From: Enterobacter ludwigii | GTDB taxonomy: Bacteria; Pseudomonadota; Gammaproteobacteria; Enterobacterales; Enterobacteriaceae | Direction: 5' to 3' | DNA: 64,000 nucleotides | Assembly: GCA_900068845.1 (NCBI GenBank) | Contig: CEFQ01000005.1 | Location: forward strand, 1,050,475-1,114,474 | Shown: in pieces, positions 28,215 through 37,796 of the stretch | Position numbering within the stretch: the stretch's first letter is position 1 | How the letters are laid out: every line of letters starts with the position of its first letter | Notes under the pieces: generated by a model | Databases searched by the model: none | Told to the model about the DNA's origin: nothing | Seen by the model: the letters and a program-made list of their open reading frames with translations, nothing else | Position numbers and translations under genes: made by a program

Positions 28215-30304
28215 CCGTGACCCTCATGCTGGCTGTAGCGTTGACGCAGGCGCTGACGAATCAACTCGGCGATGGTGTTGATCACTAACGTAAATATCAA
28301 CAGTAACAACGCACTGAGGAACAGAATGCGGTAATGCGCGCTGCCTGCTGCGGCTTCGGGCATCTCAATGGCGATGTTGGCGGAGAGCGCACGCAGGCCA
28401 GCAAATAAGCCGCCTTCGCTGACGGGCGTGTTGCCGGTCGCCATCAGTACAATCATTGTCTCGCCGACGGCGCGACCAAAGCCAATCATCAATGCAGCAA
28501 AGATGCCCGCCGATGCACCCGGCAGCACTACGCGCGTTAGGGTTTGCCACGGCGTGGCACCCAGCGCCAGCGAGCCCTGCCCGAGCGCGCCGGGTACGCT
28601 GAACAACGCATCTTCCGATAAGGTGAAAATCAGCGGAATCAACGCGAACCCCATCGCCAGCGCGGCCACCAGCAGGTTGCGCTGTTCGTAATGCGCTAAA
28701 CGCTCGCCCATCTCCGGCCAAAACAGCGTCGGCAGCCACAGCGTCAGTAACGTCACGACTAACAGCACAGGCAGCAGCAGAATCACTTCAAAACCGGGAC
28801 GTCGCCAGCTGGCAGGCAAACGCGGGCTCAGCACGCCACACAGTAATAATGTGGCGGCGAGGACAGGCGGCAGGAGCAAAACGCCGACCAGTGAGGTGCT
28901 GATATGTGGCGCCAGCCAAACGCCCGCGATTAAACCAATGACCACGCTTGGCAGCGCGCCCATCATTTCGATGGCGGGTTTAACCCAGCGACGTAAACCT
29001 GGCGACATAAACCACGCGGTGTACATCGCGGCGGCCAGCGCCAGCGGCGTGGCAAACAATAACGCCAGACTGGCGGCTTTCAGCGTGCCGAGCACCAGCG
29101 GCATTAAACTGAACTTGGCTTGATAGCTGTCGCCCGCCGCCGTGGATTGCCAGACCCAATCAGCCTGCGGATAATTTTCGTACCAGATTTTCTGCCACAG
29201 ATTGCGCCAGGTAAAATCCGGCCACGGATTATCCAGCGCGAACTGTTGCCATTGTCCCGCGCGTTCGACGATCAAAGCATCACCGCGCGGCGCGAACGCC
29301 AGCGCCTGAATGCCCGGCGCCAGCTGACGCGTTAAGATCGCGCCCTGCTGCTTGCTGGCAAACAGCTGAACAGTGCCCTGCTCATCGTAAGTCGCAAACA
29401 CGCGGCGCTGCGATTCTGGCGTAATGCCGCGCGCATGCTGGCTGCCGTTGAAGGTATGAATCTGTTGCAGACGCGGCCCTTTATCACTGGCGATAGCAAA
29501 CCATTGATGTACGCCCTGCGCATCCTGAACTAACAACGTTCGTCCGCCGGCCAGCATATGCAGGCTTTGCGGCACCAGGTTGAGGGTTTGCGTTTCGCGT
29601 AACTGCGCGCCATCCGGCGTGATGTGCCACACGCGCAGCAAGCGCCCACTGCTGGCGTAGAGTAAGGTGCCGTCCGGCGACAACAGCAGATGATCGGCCT
29701 GCTGCTGTGTTAACAGGATCTGATTCACTTTTTGTTGATTTTGCAGCGTCAGCAGGCTGATACCCGCTGCGGTTTGCGCGGCAATCAGCCATTGATGGTC
29801 GCTGAGTGAGGTCAACGCCATGTTACTGACCGGGCCTTGCGGTAAGCGCAGCGGACGATCCCCCAGCGGGAAACGCCATTCGCCGCTGCCGTTGCGGATA
29901 TCCGGTTGCATTAATAGCAGTTCGCCCTGCATATTGAGCAGCACGCTGCGGTTATCGCTGCTGACGCTGGCTGCATCGGGCTTACCATTCAGCGCCAGCG
30001 CGGGTGCGGCAGGTTGGCCATCCAGCGGAATAAAGCGTGCTTCGTTGCGGCTAATGCGCCAGCCCAGATGACCGTCGCTGCCCATCGCCAGCATTGGGGC
30101 TTTGTCCCACAGCTGAATAGGGGTGGTGGCCTGCATACCCGGCGCGCTAAACAGCGGTAATACCACCCAGATCAGCCAGAAGAAAAGCAGTAACATCAGC
30201 AACAAGATTCCCACGCCGCAAGCCGTGACGATACGGCGCACTAAATTATCAGTGGCGCGTCGACGACGGTCGCTAAAGTGGACGGGAATTCGATTTATGC
30301 TCAT
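28211..30304 (-). CDS. PstC-like phosphate permease with beta-propeller-like domain
   Basis: A 697-residue permease, more than twice the length of classical PstC (about 319). One N-terminal helix (VGILLLMLLLFFWLIWVVLPLF) is followed by about 300 residues outside the membrane with repeated short blades (LLLSPDGTLLYASSGRLLRVW, ALAFAPRGDALIVE) that look like a WD/Kelch-type propeller. The last 300 residues are the PstC membrane domain with EAA loop [19 protein letters not shown]. It is the first gene of the three-gene set, divergent from ppk by 182 bp. There is no PstS binding protein nearby. Confidence 0.85.
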   Translation of the reverse strand: MSINRIPVHFSDRRRRATDNLVRRIVTACGVGILLLMLLLFFWLIWVVLPLFSAPGMQATTPIQLWDKAPMLAMGSDGHLGWRISRNEARFIPLDGQPAAPALALNGKPDAASVSSDNRSVLLNMQGELLLMQPDIRNGSGEWRFPLGDRPLRLPQGPVSNMALTSLSDHQWLIAAQTAAGISLLTLQNQQKVNQILLTQQQADHLLLSPDGTLLYASSGRLLRVWHITPDGAQLRETQTLNLVPQSLHMLAGGRTLLVQDAQGVHQWFAIASDKGPRLQQIHTFNGSQHARGITPESQRRVFATYDEQGTVQLFASKQQGAILTRQLAPGIQALAFAPRGDALIVERAGQWQQFALDNPWPDFTWRNLWQKIWYENYPQADWVWQSTAAGDSYQAKFSLMPLVLGTLKAASLALLFATPLALAAAMYTAWFMSPGLRRWVKPAIEMMGALPSVVIGLIAGVWLAPHISTSLVGVLLLPPVLAATLLLCGVLSPRLPASWRRPGFEVILLLPVLLVVTLLTLWLPTLFWPEMGERLAHYEQRNLLVAALAMGFALIPLIFTLSEDALFSVPGALGQGSLALGATPWQTLTRVVLPGASAGIFAALMIGFGRAVGETMIVLMATGNTPVSEGGLFAGLRALSANIAIEMPEAAAGSAHYRILFLSALLLLIFTLVINTIAELIRQRLRQRYSQHEGHG

Positions 30305-30486
30305 GCAGGCCAGGTTACCGATGGAAACAAGTCGCTATGTTGCCCGTAGCTGATTGATAAGACAACCTTTGACGTTGGACAAGCCTGCCATACTCTCGCC
30401 ATAATGGTGGTGGACACTGAGCGGTAACGCATTTTTGCGCCTTTTCCGCCGGACATTCCGTCCAGCAACAGCATCACGGAGTCAGA

Positions 30487-32547
30487 ATGGGTCAGGATAA
30501 GCTGTATATAGAAAAAGAATTAAGCTGGTTAAGCTTCAATGAACGTGTGTTACAGGAAGCCTCGGATAAAAGTAATCCGCTGATTGAGCGTATGCGCTTC
30601 CTGGGAATTTATTCCAATAACCTCGAAGAGTTCTATAAAGTCCGCTTTGCCGATCTTAAACGGCGAATTCTGATCATCGAAGAGCAAGGCAAACCGACTT
30701 CTCTGCGTCATCTGTTAAAGAAAATTCAGCTGCGCGTACAGAAATCGGATCAAGAGTTTGATGCACTCTACAACGATCTGCTGCTGGAAATGGCGCGTAA
30801 TCAGATCTTCCTGATTAACGAACGCCAGTTGTCGCCGAATCAGCAAGAGTGGCTGCGTTATTACTTCAAACATCAATTACGCCAGCACGTTACGCCAATT
30901 CTGATCAACCATGACACTGACCTGATTGAATTCCTTAAAGACGATTACACCTATCTGGCGGTGGAGATCATTCGCGGCGACGATATTCGTTATGCGCTGC
31001 TGGAGATCCCGTCGGATAAGGTACCGCGCTTTATTAACTTGCCCGCTGAATCACCGCGCCGCCGCAAACCAATGATTCTGTTGGACAACATTCTGCGCTA
31101 TTGCCTCGATGAAATTTTCAAAGGCTTCTTCGATTACGATACGCTGAATGCCTATTCAATGAAGATGACGCGCGACGCCGAATACGATTTGGTGACGGAG
31201 ATGGAATCGAGCCTGCTGGAGCTGATGTCGTCGAGCCTGAAGCAGCGTCTCAATGCCGAGCCCGTTCGTTTCGTTTATCAGCGCGATATGCCTGATGCGA
31301 TGGTGGAAATGCTGCGCCATAAGCTGTCGATCTCGAACTACGATTCGATTGTGCCAGGCGGCCGCTATCATAACTTCAAAGATTTCATCGGTTTCCCGAA
31401 CGTGGGTAAAAGCAATCTGGAAAACCGTCCGCTGCCGCAGATTCGCCACATTGGTTTTGACGGCTTCCGCAACGGTTTTGACGCTATCCGTAATCGCGAT
31501 GTGCTGCTCTATTACCCGTATCACACCTTTGAGCATGTGCTGGAGCTGCTGCGTCAGGCCTCGTTCGACCCGAACGTGCTGGCAATTAAGATCAACATTT
31601 ACCGCGTGGCGAAAAACTCGCGCATCATGGATGCGATGATTCACGCCGCCTATAACGGTAAGAAAGTCACGGTGGTGGTTGAACTGCAGGCGCGCTTCGA
31701 TGAAGAGGCCAACATCCGCTGGGCGAAACGCCTGACCGAAGCGGGCGTGCATGTAATCTTCTCCGCGCCGGGTCTGAAAATTCACGCCAAGCTGTTCCTG
31801 ATTTCGCGCCGTGAAGGCGAAGAAGTGGTGCGTTATGCGCATATCGGCACCGGGAACTTCAACGAAAAAACCGCGCGCATTTATACTGACTATTCATTGC
31901 TGACCGCTGATGCGCGTATCACCAATGAAGTGCGGCGCGTGTTCAACTTTATTGAGAATCCCTATCGCCCGGTGACCTTCGAACATCTGCTGGTTTCACC
32001 GCAGAACTCGCGCGACGTGTTGTATCGGTTTATTGATGCGGAGATTGCCAACGCGCAGCAAGGCAATCCTGCAGGAATTACTCTGAAGATCAACAATCTG
32101 GTGGATAACGGATTAGTTGATCGTTTGTATGCCGCCTCATCGGCAGGCGTAAAAGTGAATCTGCTGGTGCGCGGCATGTGTTCGCTCATTCCCGATTTGC
32201 CGGGCATCAGTGAAAATATTCGCATTACCAGCATCGTTGACCGCTATCTCGAGCACGACCGCGTCTATATTTTCGAGAACGGCGGCGAGAAAAAGGTGTT
32301 CCTCTCCTCCGCGGACTGGATGACGCGAAACATTGATCACCGCATTGAAGTTGCCGTAGCGATTCTTGATCCCCGCGTGAAGCAACGCATACTGGACATC
32401 ATCGCCATTCTGTTTAGTGATACGGTGAAAGCCCGCATCGTCGACAAAGAGCTGAGTAATCGTTATGTGCCGCGCGGCAACCGTAAAAAGGTGCGTTCGC
32501 AGCTGGCCATTTACGACTACATCAAGAAACTGGAACAACCCGAATAA
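30487..32547 (+). CDS. ppk: Polyphosphate kinase 1
   Basis: Ppk builds polyphosphate from ATP at the inner membrane. The 686-residue protein starts with a GGAG site and has the family N-terminal [12 protein letters not shown], the catalytic loop with the phosphorylated histidine ([10 protein letters not shown], His433 here), and C-terminal D-domain [15 protein letters not shown] with the second essential His. ppx follows after 5 bp, as in E. coli. Confidence 0.97.
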   Translation: MGQDKLYIEKELSWLSFNERVLQEASDKSNPLIERMRFLGIYSNNLEEFYKVRFADLKRRILIIEEQGKPTSLRHLLKKIQLRVQKSDQEFDALYNDLLLEMARNQIFLINERQLSPNQQEWLRYYFKHQLRQHVTPILINHDTDLIEFLKDDYTYLAVEIIRGDDIRYALLEIPSDKVPRFINLPAESPRRRKPMILLDNILRYCLDEIFKGFFDYDTLNAYSMKMTRDAEYDLVTEMESSLLELMSSSLKQRLNAEPVRFVYQRDMPDAMVEMLRHKLSISNYDSIVPGGRYHNFKDFIGFPNVGKSNLENRPLPQIRHIGFDGFRNGFDAIRNRDVLLYYPYHTFEHVLELLRQASFDPNVLAIKINIYRVAKNSRIMDAMIHAAYNGKKVTVVVELQARFDEEANIRWAKRLTEAGVHVIFSAPGLKIHAKLFLISRREGEEVVRYAHIGTGNFNEKTARIYTDYSLLTADARITNEVRRVFNFIENPYRPVTFEHLLVSPQNSRDVLYRFIDAEIANAQQGNPAGITLKINNLVDNGLVDRLYAASSAGVKVNLLVRGMCSLIPDLPGISENIRITSIVDRYLEHDRVYIFENGGEKKVFLSSADWMTRNIDHRIEVAVAILDPRVKQRILDIIAILFSDTVKARIVDKELSNRYVPRGNRKKVRSQLAIYDYIKKLEQPE

Positions 32548-32552
32548 CGCCT

Positions 32553-34079
32553 ATGCCAATCTCACATAAAAGTACGCCGAAACCTCAAGAGTTCGCGGCA
32601 ATCGACCTCGGCTCGAACAGCTTCCATATGGTCATTGCCCGCGTGGTGGATGGCGCTTTGCAAGTGCTGGGACGCCTGAAACAGCGTGTGCATCTGGCCG
32701 ATGGGCTGGATGCACAGAATCGTCTGAGCGAAGACGCGTTTGAGCGCGGGCTGAGCTGTCTGGCGTTGTTCGCCGAACGTTTGCAGGGCTTTAGTCCCGC
32801 CAACGTCACCATCGTCGGCACGCACACCCTGCGCATCGCCAGTAACGCGGAAGAGTTTCTGCAGCGCGCGGCTGAGGTGATTCCCTATCCGATCGAAGTG
32901 ATTTCCGGCAACGAAGAAGCGCGTCTTATTTTCATGGGCGTGGAGCATACTCAGCCGGAAAAAGGTCGCAAGCTGGTGATTGATATTGGCGGCGGCTCAA
33001 CCGAGCTGGTGATTGGTGAAGATTTTGAGCCGCAGCTAGTGGAAAGCCGCCGTATGGGCTGCGTCAGCTTCGCCAATCTCTTCTTCCCGAAAGGCGAAAT
33101 CACGCCAGAAAACTTCCGCCGTGCGCGCCTCTCCGCAGCGCAGAAGCTCGAAACCATGGCGTGGCAATATCGTCTGCACGGTTGGCAATATGCGCTGGGC
33201 GCATCGGGCTCTATCAAAGCGGCCTGTGAAGTGCTGCTGGCGATGGGTGAAAAAGAGAAGCTGATTACGCCAGAAACGCTGCAACTGCTGACCACCGAAG
33301 TACTGAAGCACAAATCCTTCAACGCCCTGAGCCTGCCGGGCTTGTCGGAAGAGCGTAAAGCGGTGTTTGTACCCGGCTTAGCGATTTTGTGTGGCGTGTT
33401 TGATGCGTTAGCGATTCGCGAGCTGCGCCTCTCTGACGGCGCACTGCGTGAGGGCGTGCTGTATGAGATGGAAGGCCGCTTCCGCCATCAGGACATCCGC
33501 AGCCGCACCGCGCAAAGCCTGGCAAATCACTACGCGATTGACAGCGATCAGGCACGTCGCGTGCTGGAAACCACGGAGAAGCTCTATCTGCAGTGGCAGG
33601 AGCAAAATCCGAAACAAGCCAATCCGCAGCTGTCGGCGCTGCTGAAGTGGGCGGCGCTGCTGCACGAAGTGGGATTGACCATCAATCACAGCGGCATGCA
33701 GCGCCATTCGGCCTACATCCTGCAAAACTCCAACATGCCGGGCTTTAATCAGGATCAACAGATGCTGTTGGCCACGCTGGTACGTTATCACCGCAAAGCG
33801 GTGAAACAGGATGAGATGCCCCGTTTCACCTTGTTTAAAAAGAAACAGTTTCTGCCGATGGTGTTCCTGCTGCGTCTTGGCACGCTGCTGAATAATCAGC
33901 GCCAGGCGACCACCAAACCGGATTCGCTCAAGCTCAGCACCGACGACGGCCATTGGACGCTGACCTTTCCGGCCGGCTTCCTGAGCCAGAATACGCTGGT
34001 GCAGTTGGATCTCGAGCGCGAGCAAGCCTACTGGAATGATGTCACCGGCTGGAAACTGATGCTGGAAGAAGAGGAGTAA
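32553..34079 (+). CDS. ppx: Exopolyphosphatase
   Basis: Ppx removes terminal phosphates from long polyphosphate chains. The 508-residue protein has the ASKHA N-terminal signature [15 protein letters not shown], the conserved Glu in [14 protein letters not shown] and glycine loop [12 protein letters not shown], then the C-terminal HD-like domain ([21 protein letters not shown]). It is cotranscribed with ppk. Confidence 0.97.
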   Translation: MPISHKSTPKPQEFAAIDLGSNSFHMVIARVVDGALQVLGRLKQRVHLADGLDAQNRLSEDAFERGLSCLALFAERLQGFSPANVTIVGTHTLRIASNAEEFLQRAAEVIPYPIEVISGNEEARLIFMGVEHTQPEKGRKLVIDIGGGSTELVIGEDFEPQLVESRRMGCVSFANLFFPKGEITPENFRRARLSAAQKLETMAWQYRLHGWQYALGASGSIKAACEVLLAMGEKEKLITPETLQLLTTEVLKHKSFNALSLPGLSEERKAVFVPGLAILCGVFDALAIRELRLSDGALREGVLYEMEGRFRHQDIRSRTAQSLANHYAIDSDQARRVLETTEKLYLQWQEQNPKQANPQLSALLKWAALLHEVGLTINHSGMQRHSAYILQNSNMPGFNQDQQMLLATLVRYHRKAVKQDEMPRFTLFKKKQFLPMVFLLRLGTLLNNQRQATTKPDSLKLSTDDGHWTLTFPAGFLSQNTLVQLDLEREQAYWNDVTGWKLMLEEEE

Positions 34080-34105
34080 AGCGGGCAGCGGCCCGCAATC
34101 TGGTT

Positions 34106-34705
34106 ATGACTACACGCCCCGATAATTATTACGCTGAAAAGTACGGTCTCACGCCGACACATTCTGAAGTGCTAGCCGCCCTTCCTCATCTTGAGGCGGG
34201 GAAAGCGCTGGATTTGGGCTGTGGCCAGGGCCGCAACAGCCTGTTTCTCAATCAGCATGGTTTTGACGTTACGGCATGGGACAGCAATCCAGTCAGTCTT
34301 GAGCGCCTGAACAGCATCATCACGGAAGAGGCTCTGCAGAACATTCACACCGAGCTGTGCGATCTCAACAACGTACGGTTTAACGGCGGCTATCAGTTTG
34401 TGCTGTCGACGGTGGTGATGATGTTTCTGCAGCCGGCAACCATCCCGCAGCTGATTGCCGATATGCAGGCCAGCACGCGCAAATACGGCTATAACCTGAT
34501 TGTGGCGGCGATGGACACCGACGATTATCCCAATACGCAAAACTTCCCGTTTGCGTTTAAATCCGGTGAGCTCAGCCACTATTACCGCAACTGGCATATC
34601 GTGAAGTACAACGAAGATGTCGGTGAACTGCATCGTCGTGATGAAAACGGTAACCGCATCAAATACCGTTTCGCTACGCTGCTGGCGCAGAAAGCCAGCT
34701 ATTAA
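34106..34705 (+). CDS. tehB: SAM-dependent methyltransferase TehB (tellurite resistance)
   Basis: A 199-residue class I methyltransferase aligned end to end with E. coli TehB (197). Motif I is [14 protein letters not shown], followed by [17 protein letters not shown] and the family-specific [14 protein letters not shown]. It is thought to detoxify tellurite by methylation. The TehA partner is not next to it. It lies 26 bp after ppx and ends before a GC-rich hairpin. Confidence 0.93.
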   Translation: MTTRPDNYYAEKYGLTPTHSEVLAALPHLEAGKALDLGCGQGRNSLFLNQHGFDVTAWDSNPVSLERLNSIITEEALQNIHTELCDLNNVRFNGGYQFVLSTVVMMFLQPATIPQLIADMQASTRKYGYNLIVAAMDTDDYPNTQNFPFAFKSGELSHYYRNWHIVKYNEDVGELHRRDENGNRIKYRFATLLAQKASY

Positions 34706-34711
34706 GCGAAT

Positions 34712-34740
34712 GGCCGCTATCGGCGGCCGTTACTTTGTTT
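34712..34740 (+). terminator. Probable terminator after tehB
   Basis: The stem GGCCGC-tatcg-GCGGCC (34712-34728) is followed by an impure T tract (TTACTTTGTTT). It lies 6 bp past the tehB stop and would close ppk-ppx-tehB. Confidence 0.5.
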
Positions 34741-34859
34741 GATAGCCATCAATATGCCGCCTCTTTTTTGCTCATTTTTCACACAGCGATTGCTTTAGCG
34801 ATCTAAGTATGACTAAATATTGCTTCCGCCCAACCGGGTAATTACAGGAACCACACCGC

Positions 34860-35045
34860 GTGAACAGCGCCATTTCTGCACGAAGACGTCCCAAAACCAG
34901 CACCATGACCCGCGTTGTTTTACTGGTCAGTTTTTTAATTTTGTTTGGCCGCCTGCTTTTCATCATTCCCGGCGCCATTGAGCATCATCAGCAAAAGAGT
35001 GCCATTCCTGCACCGGTCACGCTAAGCACCAGTGATTCGCGCTAA
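34860..35045 (+). CDS. yfgG: Small membrane protein YfgG family (GTG start)
   Basis: A 61-residue protein of the YfgG (DUF2633) family. A basic N terminus is followed by MTRVVLLVSFLILFGRLLF, the family hallmark, giving one membrane helix, and a short polar tail with HHQQK. The start is GTG with AGGA about 10 bases upstream. In E. coli yfgG lies in the same ppx-guaA interval. The E. coli protein has been linked to nickel/cobalt stress; that link is family knowledge only. Confidence 0.85.
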   Translation: MNSAISARRRPKTSTMTRVVLLVSFLILFGRLLFIIPGAIEHHQQKSAIPAPVTLSTSDSR

Positions 35046-35168
35046 CGACCTTTCGCGTCTCCTGTCGCTGCTAAAAACATTATCCTTTGAGACAATGCTG
35101 CTTTTTACGTCCTGTTACCCGCAACGCGCTACACTGTGAGCTGACTTTACAGACACAAGGAACGCGTT

Positions 35169-36602
35169 ATGTCTGCTTCGCATTCACAAAAATTAGCTGA
35201 AACCCGCCATCACATTCTTAATCTGCTGCTAAATGAGCACGATCTGGTTGATGTCCTGCTGGAAAAATCCGTCGACCTCAATGCGGCCGAACTGCGCGAC
35301 ATTACCGACTGGCGTCAAGAATTAGAGAGTGAGCTGCTGCAATTACACGCCGCGGATTTAGCCGATATTCTTGAAGCCCTGCCAGAAGAAGAGCGTCAGG
35401 CGCTGTGGCGTTTAGTGCCAACGGCACAGCGCGGTCACGTGTTGGTTGAGGCTTCAGAAACCGTTTGGGCCAGCCTGACGGAAGAAATGTCTGATCGCGA
35501 TATTCTGCATGCCATTGAGCCGCTGGATATCGACGATCAGGTATATCTGGCGCGCTATTTGCCGCGCGATCTCACCGGACGTCTGCTCACCACCCTTGAA
35601 CCGAGTCTGCGTGCCCGCCTGCTGAGCGTGATTGAGCTGGATCGCGATCGTGTCGGGCAGATCATGGATTTCAACATCCTGACAGTGCGATCTGACGTTA
35701 CCTTAGCCACGGTGCAACGCTATCTGCGCAAAGGCAAAAAAATGCCGAATGGCACCGATAAGATTTTTATCACCGACGAGCAGAATCAGCTGCTAGGCGA
35801 GTTAACGCTCACCGATATTCTCTTGAATAAACCCAAGATGATGGTTGCCGAGGTGATGAATTCGCATCCCACCACCTTTCAGCTCAACGATAAAGCGGAA
35901 GACGCTGCCAGCGCATTCGAACGTTATAATCTGATCTCCGCTGCGGTTACCGATGCACAAGGCAAGCTGATTGGCCGTATCACCATTGAAGACGTGGTCG
36001 ATTTGGTGAACGAAGAGAATGAGAGCAACATCCGTAAAATGGGGGGTATCAGCCAGGGCGAAGACGTGTTTGCGCCAGTGCGCAAAGCGGTTGGCAAACG
36101 CTGGGCCTGGCTGGCGGTTAACTTGTGTACCGCTTTTGTCGCTTCGCGCGTGATTGGCTTGTTCGAAGCCACCATATCGCAGCTGGTTGCGCTGGCGGCA
36201 TTGATGCCAATCGTTGCGGGCATCGGTGGCAATACCGGTAATCAAACCATCACCATGATTGTGCGCGCGCTGGCGCTGCATCAGGTTGAGCCGGGTAACT
36301 TTTCGTTCCTGATTATGCGCGAACTCGGCGTGGCATTGATTAACGGCTTGTTCTGGGGCGGTATTATGGGCGGCGTCACCTGGCTGATGTACGACAATTT
36401 GCAACTGGGCGGCGTGATGATGTTGGCGATGGTGTTAAATCTGCTGCTGGCCGCGCTGATGGGCGTACTGATCCCTTTAATCATGACCAGGATGAAACGC
36501 GATCCTGCCGTTGGCTCTAGCGTACTGATCACCGCGATCACCGATACCGGTGGATTCTTTATCTTCCTCGGTCTGGCGACGATATTTTTACTACACCACT
36601 AA
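35169..36602 (+). CDS. mgtE: Magnesium transporter MgtE
   Basis: A 477-residue MgtE-type magnesium channel: N-terminal superhelical domain (LHAADLADILEALPEEERQ), two CBS domains around 135-260 (VMNSHPTTFQLNDKAEDAASAF) that sense magnesium, a connecting helix and five membrane helices from about 290 with the selectivity motif GNTGNQ. The ribosome site is AAGGAA. E. coli K-12 lacks mgtE at this place. I looked for a magnesium riboswitch in the 120-bp leader and cannot support one. It ends tail to tail with the next gene, overlapping by 4 bp. Confidence 0.94.
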   Translation: MSASHSQKLAETRHHILNLLLNEHDLVDVLLEKSVDLNAAELRDITDWRQELESELLQLHAADLADILEALPEEERQALWRLVPTAQRGHVLVEASETVWASLTEEMSDRDILHAIEPLDIDDQVYLARYLPRDLTGRLLTTLEPSLRARLLSVIELDRDRVGQIMDFNILTVRSDVTLATVQRYLRKGKKMPNGTDKIFITDEQNQLLGELTLTDILLNKPKMMVAEVMNSHPTTFQLNDKAEDAASAFERYNLISAAVTDAQGKLIGRITIEDVVDLVNEENESNIRKMGGISQGEDVFAPVRKAVGKRWAWLAVNLCTAFVASRVIGLFEATISQLVALAALMPIVAGIGGNTGNQTITMIVRALALHQVEPGNFSFLIMRELGVALINGLFWGGIMGGVTWLMYDNLQLGGVMMLAMVLNLLLAALMGVLIPLIMTRMKRDPAVGSSVLITAITDTGGFFIFLGLATIFLLHH

Positions 36603-37099
36603 GGCTTTAAACAGTGTGCGTAACGTTGCAGCATCTGCTGTAAATTGAGTTGCAACGTTGCGCGCGCCAGTTCACTCAATGCTGGATTGACCCGCGTTGA
36701 ACCACGCTGATTTAACCACTCCAGCACATCGATCAAATGCCATAACGCTGTTTTTCCATCATGTATCGGACGCGGAAACTGCGGGCTGTGGCTGAGCATC
36801 AGCTTGCGCATATTCTGCCGCGAAACCCCTATTAACTCTGCGATATCCGTCAGCCCAACTAAGTCCGGCGCGGCTTCAATCAGTTCAGCATCGGGCAAGG
36901 CCTGAAAAACATCGTCTAACGCGCTGCGCACCGCTTCCGGTGCAGTAATGGCTTCGCGACTGAATGTCATGCTTATTTTTCCCGCCACGCCCGCGCCAAT
37001 AAGCGCATCAGTGCAGCCATTTCCACCAAGTCGCTCAAGTGCTTCATTGGCGCAAATCTCATCATTGAGTTGAAATCGCAGCGTAAACTCAAATTCCAT
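36599..37099 (-). CDS. HicB-like antitoxin candidate with HTH
   Basis: A 166-residue protein with start at 37099 (AGGAA 6 bases upstream). Residues 1-75 (MEFEFTLRFQLND, CTDALIGAG, SMTFSREA, EAVRSALDDVFQALPDAEL) look like the partial RNase H fold of HicB antitoxins. Residues 81-130 hold a MerR/AlpA-like winged helix (GLTDIAELIGVSRQNMRKLM, then FPRPIHDGKTALW). It begins 13 bp after the small basic 37113-37370 protein, in HicA-then-HicB order. The role as antitoxin and autorepressor is inference from this architecture and from the palindrome upstream. Confidence 0.7.
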   Translation of the reverse strand: MEFEFTLRFQLNDEICANEALERLGGNGCTDALIGAGVAGKISMTFSREAITAPEAVRSALDDVFQALPDAELIEAAPDLVGLTDIAELIGVSRQNMRKLMLSHSPQFPRPIHDGKTALWHLIDVLEWLNQRGSTRVNPALSELARATLQLNLQQMLQRYAHCLKP

Positions 37100-37112
37100 G
37101 TTCTGTTCCTCG

Positions 37113-37370
37113 TCACTTAACCCGCTTAGGGCTTCTACTGCAGTTATCCACCACACGCCGCAAAAGCATGGCATGCATTACGGGGTTTTTCGGCGTACTC
37201 CAGATGCAGGTAATGCAGTAATCTCCACATCGACACTCGGCTGAGTTGTCCGGACAATACATCTTTCCCCACGCATGATGGCCGCCAACAGCAACTCGCC
37301 ACCCTTTAGCTTCTGCATATCGCAAAGCTTCTTCTACCGCTTTATGCGGATGCCGCTTCCTGTCTGACAT
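37113..37370 (-). CDS. HicA-like toxin candidate
   Basis: An 85-residue basic protein. Its plan follows HicA mRNA interferases: an N-terminal helix (KAVEEALRYAEAKGWRV), the GGHHAWGK block corresponding to the HicA GSHH active-site turn (His31 or His32), a STPKNP strand-turn and a C-terminal helix (MLLRRVVDNC). It differs from classical HicA by a Cys cluster (C46, C48, C52, C55 in ECRCGDYCITC) that could bind metal. The start codon at 37370 has a modest AAGG site. No characterised member is known to me. Confidence 0.65.
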   Translation of the reverse strand: MSDRKRHPHKAVEEALRYAEAKGWRVAVGGHHAWGKMYCPDNSAECRCGDYCITCIWSTPKNPVMHAMLLRRVVDNCSRSPKRVK

Positions 37371-37399
37371 CGCTGGCTACCTTATGCTTACCGCAATGA

Positions 37400-37415
37400 G
37401 TTGTCAACTGACAAC
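37400..37415. promoter_or_regulatory. Operator-like inverted repeat of the HicA/HicB-like operon
   Basis: GTTGTCA-ac-TGACAAC is a perfect inverted repeat 30-45 bp upstream of the toxin-like gene. On the minus strand it contains TTGACA (37402-37407), spaced 17 bp from TAAGGT (37379-37384), so a repressor here would cover the -35 box. The predicted transcript would start only about 2 bases before the ATG. Confidence 0.6.
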
Positions 37416-37586
37416 CCCGGTATATTTCGGTACTATTTCAGCGGCGGTAGGTTTAGAAAATAACCAAAACGGTCTCAACGCGGCACGCTTTAATCGCGTG
37501 CTGGAAACCAGCGCACAAATTCCAGCGCACACTCCGTGACGAACATATAAACTCTGTAAATATCACTGACCTGACGGAGAAGAAGC

Positions 37587-37766
37587 ATGTTTAACGTGGA
37601 TGATTTTGTACAGTCGAAGACCGGTGGCCCAAAGATGCAGGTGCTGCGCGTGGAAGGCGATATGTTGTGGTGCGCTCGCGTTGACGATCACATCAAGCGA
37701 GAAATTGAAGTCAGAGCCGATACCGTGAATCTGTATCACGAAGACGGCGATTTTGGCGTCTGCTAA
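37587..37766 (+). CDS. YodC-like (DUF2158) small protein
   Basis: A 59-residue protein beginning MFNVDDFVQSKTGGPKMQVL and ending DGDFGVC, after a GGAGAAGAAG ribosome site. The KTGGPKM...VLRVEGDMLWCARVDD pattern matches the small beta-barrel DUF2158 family to which E. coli YodC belongs. The function is unknown. A strong bidirectional terminator follows at once, with the stop codon at its edge. Confidence 0.75.
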   Translation: MFNVDDFVQSKTGGPKMQVLRVEGDMLWCARVDDHIKREIEVRADTVNLYHEDGDFGVC

Positions 37767-37796
37767 AAAAACGGCCCCAAATCGGGGCCATTTTTA
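37764..37796. terminator. Bidirectional terminator between YodC-like and DUF3750 genes
   Basis: The stem GGCCCC-aaatc-GGGGCC (37773-37789) has seven A before it and five T after it, so it works for both converging genes. Confidence 0.85.

Noticed and set aside
30305..30486. Pho-box in the pstC-ppk divergent region
   Set aside because: TTTGACGTTGGACAAG has only weak likeness to tandem CTGTCAT units; I cannot support PhoB control.
35046..35168. Magnesium riboswitch before mgtE
   Set aside because: The leader is about 120 bp and shows no multi-stem M-box layout that I can recognise.
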